Source: Saccoglossus kowalevskii (Eukaryota > Hemichordata > Enteropneusta > Harrimaniidae). From it: a DNA stretch of 11,391 nucleotides. Below the pieces are notes generated by a model that had not been told where the DNA came from, ran no database searches, and saw only the letters and a program-made list of their open reading frames with translations. This document shows, in pieces, positions 7,921-11,391 of this stretch; position 1 is the first letter of the stretch; each line of letters starts with the position of its first letter. A program made the translations under genes and the position numbers. The DNA is taken from the NCBI RefSeq assembly GCF_000003605.2, contig NW_003142819.1, positions 59,017 through 70,407 of the forward strand, written 5' to 3'.

Positions 7921-8040
7921 CAGTGTGAGTCATGATTTTCTAATATTCATGGTCACACCTCCAACAGATGGTGTGCAGCACATGCTGGTGTGGCATCTTG
8001 TACCACGTATTGTACTGTACGAGTGTCTGTACAAGGTAGA
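7921..8040. promoter_or_regulatory. Dense motif island, candidate enhancer
   Basis: This GC-richer patch contains an exact AP-1 site TGAGTCA (7926-7932), a T-box half-site TCACACCT (7953-7960, reverse of AGGTGTGA), two further GGTGTG cores (7970-7975 and 7987-7992) spaced 17 bp, an E-box CAGATG (7965-7970) and a near-palindrome CAGCACATGCTG centred on E-box CACATG (7976-7987). The opposed CACACC/GGTGTG pair is an inverted repeat. A CTTGTAC/GTACAAG inverted repeat (7997-8035) with two more GTAC cores follows. The density is unlike the flanks. Enhancer function is inferred. Confidence 0.35.
7997..8035. repeat. GTAC-rich inverted repeat
   Basis: CTTGTAC (7997-8003) and GTACAAG (8029-8035) are perfect 7-bp arms. 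Two more GTAC tetramers lie between them. A similar GTAC cluster, GTACCGGTACTGTAC, occurs at 1358-1372. Confidence 0.55.
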
Positions 8041-8118
8041 ATGTCCCATATTTTAATATTATTATACAGACAAATAAAGGTGGAGAGTTCTTTACTGCTA
8101 CAAACTAAGTTGAAAAGA

Positions 8119-8137
8119 TTTTTTTTTTTTTTTTTTT
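8119..8137. repeat. Poly(T) tract, 19 bp
   Basis: Uninterrupted T19, the longest homopolymer in the window. On the minus strand it is a poly(A) run. No retroposed body is recognised next to it. Confidence 0.9.
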
Positions 8138-8237
8138 GAATTTCATTTACTGGTGATATATGGTGGAATGTGAAAATTTTGGTTTTCTGTTTCAGAGGAT
8201 GTTTTGTTAATGTTAGCCCAAATAAAATGTAGCATTA

Positions 8238-8244
8238 ATAATCC

Positions 8245-8288
<44 letters not shown>

Positions 8289-8318
8289 CTATATCTAATG
8301 TCTACAAACAGGGACTAT
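8238..8318. repeat. (AT)n microsatellite flanked by inverted repeats
   Basis: An AT run of 14 perfect units (8251-8278) continues imperfectly to about 8294. It is bracketed by TCCCTGT (8242-8248) and ACAGGGA (8308-8314), which extend after one mismatch to ATA/TAT for 10 of 11 paired positions. The whole segment is self-complementary and would extrude as a cruciform or hairpin. The AT run is certain; the meaning of the flanking arms is not. Confidence 0.85.
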
Positions 8319-8442
8319 GTCGATAACAATGACTTGAGTTAATAAGTTTAATAACGTTGAACAGGTATCTTGTTTGGGATTGAATAAAAAATTAAAACTG
8401 CATCAAATTTTATCAATTTTCCCTGGGACTAGAAGCCAAACA

Positions 8443-8454
8443 TTTTTTTTTTTT
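8443..8454. repeat. Poly(T) tract, 12 bp
   Basis: T12 inside a short inverted repeat, GCCAAA (8435-8440) and TTTGGC (8452-8457). Confidence 0.85.
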
Positions 8455-9240
8455 GGCCTTGCGTTCTGTTGATATTTATACAACTCCAAAGAATCGTATT
8501 CCAGACAACTTATTCATTGGTAAAATAGTATTTTGCTTCTGCATTATAAAATAATTATCATATGTACTTCCATTGGGAAAGTACTGAAGTCTGGGTTGTT
8601 GCACTCATGCAAAGAAATCTAATAGTAATAGCCCACAAATCCTGTGCACTCTGGCATTCTAAACAATTCTATTGGAGAACAAGGCCAGCAGTACAGCTTG
8701 TTTCCTGTCTCGGGGCTATTTATTATTAAAACATGCTGAAAAAAACAACTGTGCATTAATGGCAAGGTATGTGTTTTGGAATACTGGCTAATTATCCATT
8801 AAATGTCAGTCTAATTTTTTTTGAAGCTGGTTTGGAATAAAATCATCTGTCTGTTTGTATTCGATTTTATTAGTTTAAAAACATTTGTTATAAACTGAGA
8901 ATGAGGTAATGTCTATTAGTCTATTAGTGTGGATCCTGTAAAGTGTTCAGTTGAATTTACACTACACAGACTGTCAAATTTTACTGCAGTGTCCTCCAGA
9001 AAAATTCCTCTCAAAGCAGCAAATAATCCCCTGTGATCTGGATCAGAAGATGAACAGCTGTATATCTGGGTTGGATTTACTTTATTCACATATAAACACC
9101 AAGAGCAGTCGCCCTGTTTTTTACCTTAGTACTTGGACTAAGTTGAGCCTTTGCGATTTGCAACTCTGCCAATTATCTTTTAAATGTTGATGAGTAAAAC
9201 TTGATTGAGGGAACATCAGCCTCCTCAACCTAAAATTCAG
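8455..9240. other. AT-rich non-coding sequence, no gene seen
   Basis: No coding or RNA gene is visible. An 8-bp tandem CTATTAGT x2 sits at 8913-8928. A 79-codon frame at 8951-9190 is of chance length and has no recognised motif. Confidence 0.6.
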
Positions 9241-9260
9241 ACAATACAATGTTTTTTATG

Positions 9261-9276
9261 CATGTAGGTCACGTCA
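9261..9276. promoter_or_regulatory. Nuclear-receptor half-site overlapping a CRE-like site
   Basis: CATGTAGGTCA (9261-9271) matches the ROR element except at its first base, and it overlaps TCACGTCA (9269-9276), which is TGACGTGA on the minus strand and one base from the CREB palindrome TGACGTCA. It is the second occurrence of ATGYATGTAGGTCA-like sequence in the window (the first is at 2452-2462). Confidence 0.25.
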
Positions 9277-9900
9277 AATCAGTTCGAATAAAAAAATTCT
9301 GGGGAAAAATATCACAATGGATGAGTATTTGTTCAGTTTTCAATTGTTCACAATATTTGCTGTTCGAAAATGAAAACCATTGGCCCTTTTCTACATCAAA
9401 ATGTTCTAGCGCCCTCAATCAAAAATACTAGTTATATTTGCATAAATTTGTATCGGGCAAAAGAAATTGTACGTTTTTGCACTTGGTGACTGTGACACAC
9501 AAGGTACACACAACAGGTGTTTAATGTGAAGCATTTGTTACTATAATTGAGTCAAATAACATTAAAGAAGTTTGGAAATTTTAAAGCAGTGAACTGTGGT
9601 TTGTGAGATGCATTGACATTTTTTTTTCTAGGAAATGATCTTAAATTGTCAAATTGTGAACATATCTAACATATTTATGCATGCGTTAGCAGCATGGATA
9701 GTTAAAAACTAGTCAAAAAATCCATGTCAAAGAACTGTCTATTTGTAATTCACTGATTGAATGAAGTAAATTTCCTGATGAAAAAGTTTTCAATTAAATT
9801 CAAATCCTACTAAGCTATATAATAAAAACAAAACTTAGTGAATGCTTGAGTAACCTTTAAACAATGCCCTCAATCAAAATAATCATGAAAATACTTCAGT
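9277..9900. other. AT-rich non-coding sequence, no gene seen
   Basis: A 60-codon frame (9249-9431) is of chance length. The 14-mer GCCCTCAATCAAAA occurs at 9411-9424 and again at 9866-9879. A T9 run leads to TTCTAG at 9630, acceptor-like but with no exon after it. Confidence 0.6.
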
Positions 9901-9952
9901 AGTTTGCAAACTGGAGCTTTATAAAGGGATTGCTTTCGACTGTCATAATTCA
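9901..9952 (+). promoter_or_regulatory. Paired palindromes with TATA-like box and possible initiator
   Basis: AGTTTGCAAACT (9901-9912) is a perfect 12-bp palindrome. Four bases on, CTTTATAAAG (9917-9926) is a perfect 10-bp palindrome containing TATAAA (9920-9925). TTCAGCAT follows with its A at 9952, 32 bp from the first T of TATAAA, a plausible initiator spacing. No open frame follows, so any transcript would be non-coding. A chance arrangement in AT-rich DNA is the main alternative. Confidence 0.2.
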
Positions 9953-10674
9953 GCATTATTCAGGGACTAGAATAGGTTTCTTTGAAGGTTCCATGAATTT
10001 TTTCATCTGAAACGCGTTTTCTCTTACAAATTATAATTTATAGAGGGAATTAGTAAAATTAGATATGCCTGCTGTTAAATCATTGCCCTAATCCATCAGG
10101 TTTTAACTATTTCATGTCTGGTATTAATCTTGGCAAAATAAACTGAAAAGAAAACCCAGTCAAGCATAAAAATATGACATTATTATTCATTAATGTAGTA
10201 AAGGTTTTGCAAGACGGGCTTAGAATGTATGTGATGCAGAATGATAAAAGGGATATGCGCAGAACATGAAACATGCAAACCATGTTTTCACATTTTAAAT
10301 GTTTTCTGTAATCTCTATCTTGTTGGCTTGAATAATCTGGGTATTATGCAAGAAAGCGTGGAATGTAACTTTTCCAAAGGATCTACAATTTCTATACATC
10401 TATGGATTGCACAGAAGCCTTCGTGGTGGCCATGTGGATTCGGCTTCATGTTATCTGGAAGACAGGGAGCAGATTTATAGTTTACATTACTGGTATTTGA
10501 AATGGTATGGTATTCAGGATATGCTAATGTTTATACTATGTGATTTTTTTTGTAATGATAAACTGGAGCATTTACAATTATTGGTAGTACATTCAGAAGA
10601 CGGTTCACAAGGCAACAGTCATTTCGATACCTAAATTGTGAAATTTCGTTTTCTTTTTAAAAATTTTAATTACT
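9953..10674. other. Non-coding sequence with two overlapping chance-length open frames
   Basis: Two plus-strand frames overlap here: 10241-10480 (79 codons from ATG) and a frame open from 10332 to the stop at 10632-10634 (100 codons, no early ATG). The second reads through HRSLRGGHVDSASCYLEDRE and is fairly protein-like, but it has no recognised domain and no convincing acceptor just upstream. The local segment 10405-10475 is richer in G+C than the flanks. An exon is possible but not supported. Confidence 0.4.
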
Positions 10675-10718
10675 TGTGTTAAACAATTTGTTTCCATGGA
10701 AAAATTGTTTCAAACACA
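10675..10718. repeat. 44-bp bulged palindrome
   Basis: TGTGTT (10675-10680) pairs with AACACA (10713-10718), AAACAATT (10681-10688) pairs with AATTGTTT (10703-10710), and the centre TTTCCATGGAAA (10691-10702) is a perfect 12-bp palindrome. Two 2-nt bulges, TG at 10689-10690 and CA at 10711-10712, interrupt the arms. Twenty base pairs with no unpaired centre make this the strongest local dyad I found. It is too short for a pre-microRNA. A protein-binding dyad, a cruciform or the remnant of a foldback element are possible. Confidence 0.7.
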
Positions 10719-11057
10719 CTATAAATGCCAAATTTAATACAAAATGATATCTTTCAAAATGGAGAATTCTACCGTGATACAGTACAATTTGTCTGTTAAC
10801 ACAAAACTGAAATTCTAGCTATTGAGATTCCAACTGTAACCTTTGACCAACAAAATGATGATTCAAAGTGAGACCCAGTCCACAGGGAATACAAAGATGT
10901 ATGAAACTAACTAGACAGGGTATGATTTAATGTCTTGTATTCACTGTAAGATTACATGCATGAAAAGTTATGATAAAAGAATATTAATTTGAGATGGATT
11001 GTAGTAATAAATACACACATAAGTGGATGTAAAATGAATAGCTAGTGGCATTTCTGT

Positions 11058-11073
11058 AAAAAAAAAAAAAAAA
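11058..11073. repeat. Poly(A) tract, 16 bp
   Basis: Uninterrupted A16. A second run, A10, follows at 11105-11114. No polyadenylation signal stands 10-30 bp upstream, so a processed-transcript insertion end is not supported. Confidence 0.9.
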
Positions 11074-11187
11074 TCTTGGAGGTTAAATATGTTTCCAGCT
11101 TGGCAAAAAAAAAAGTTTTGCATAATTAATATAAAAAAAATGTCCAAACCTGATGGTGCTAACAGAATTAGTGTTTTTGTTTTTTTT

Positions 11188-11241
11188 TGTGACAGATTGA
11201 AGGTATTCATTCGTTGACAGTATACATATTACGAAGTATTA
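11188..11241 (+). repeat. Possible diverged dispersed repeat, copy B
   Basis: Resembles 5197-5253: TGTGACAG, then GAAGGTATTCATTCGTT (11199-11215), then ACGAAGTATTA (11231-11241). The aligned blocks differ only by C/T transitions, and this copy has extra bases between the last two blocks. Confidence 0.25.
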
Positions 11242-11391
11242 AAAACTGAAATCCTTCGGTGTTTTTGCTTCTTTGTTCACTTGTGGTAATTTTGACCAAT
11301 TTGTCACCATCTTCCTGTCATTAGCTCGATGCATGTTTTTAATGACTCCCAATTGCACATACATTATCCACCTGGATATCACCCACTTAAA

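Larger units (their letters stand above)
10719..11391. other. AT-rich non-coding sequence with A-runs, no gene seen
   Basis: The minus-strand frame 10968-11210 translates through A/T runs into Phe-rich low complexity and is not credible as a gene. Runs of A lie at 11058-11073 and 11105-11114. Copy B of the possible dispersed repeat is at 11188-11241. Nothing else was recognised up to the window edge. Confidence 0.6.

Noticed and set aside
837-8841. Numerous AATAAA hexamers on the plus strand, suggesting poly(A) sites
   Set aside because: Frequency fits AT-rich composition, and no upstream coding sequence exists to give them context.
7547-9630. Other acceptor-like sites at AG 7547, 7748, 8195 and 9630
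   Set aside because: None is followed by an open stretch with a good donor; expected by chance in T-rich DNA.
9411-9879. Exact 14-bp direct repeat GCCCTCAATCAAAA (9411-9424 and 9866-9879)
   Set aside because: Flanks do not align, and a 14-mer shared once within 11 kb of biased DNA is near chance expectation.
10968-11210. 80-codon minus-strand frame rich in Phe
   Set aside because: It reads through A-runs of the plus strand, which gives Phe runs. Low-complexity artefact.
1-11391. Bacterial-type systems, CRISPR arrays, tRNA or rRNA genes, viral or transposase coding regions
   Set aside because: No regular spaced repeats, no complete tRNA A-box/B-box pairs, no long open frames, and no recognisable polymerase or transposase motifs.

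Overview
The window looks like non-coding DNA from an animal nuclear genome. By eye it is roughly two-thirds A+T. CpG dinucleotides are strongly depleted in most of it: I counted about 9 in the first 1.1 kb and 7 in 3001-4000, roughly a quarter of the number expected from base composition. That points to a methylated genome, such as a vertebrate or a methylated invertebrate. I cannot name the species. There are no bacterial gene blocks, Shine-Dalgarno sites, rRNA genes, intact tRNA genes or CRISPR arrays.

I recognise no protein-coding gene. The longest open frames are about 100 codons (1911-2216, 3855-4145, and 10332-10634 measured stop to stop). With about 7% of codons being stops at this composition, roughly one frame of 100 or more codons is expected by chance in a window this size. 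None resembles a family I know. The window is best read as an intron, a long UTR or an intergenic region.

Layout: 1-1900 is AT-rich sequence with a CArG-centred palindrome (777-792) and a CTCF-like motif on the minus strand (1328-1346). 1960-2795 holds about 15 CpGs, while none occur from 2796 to 3094; it contains a TATA-like box, two RFX X-box-like motifs, an exact ROR-type half-site, an AP-1 site and a possible decayed tRNA-derived repeat. 3401-3805 holds a C-free G-rich tract and then a compact CpG/ETS/CCAAT cluster that resembles a TATA-less promoter. 4146-6680 is plain AT-rich sequence with homopolymers. 6684-6809 can fold into a long G-U-tolerant hairpin. 7436-7472 is an exact 17-bp tandem duplication. 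7921-8040 is a dense motif island (AP-1, three T-box cores, E-boxes). 8238-8318 is an (AT)n microsatellite between inverted repeats. 9901-9952 is a pair of adjacent palindromes, one containing a TATA box. 10675-10718 is the strongest local palindrome in the window.

The genes cannot be said to work together because none was identified. The most useful leads are the 3710-3805 promoter-like cluster, the 6684-6809 foldback, the 10675-10718 palindrome, and the motif islands at 1960-2795 and 7921-8040. All regulatory calls rest on motif matches read by eye and are hypotheses.
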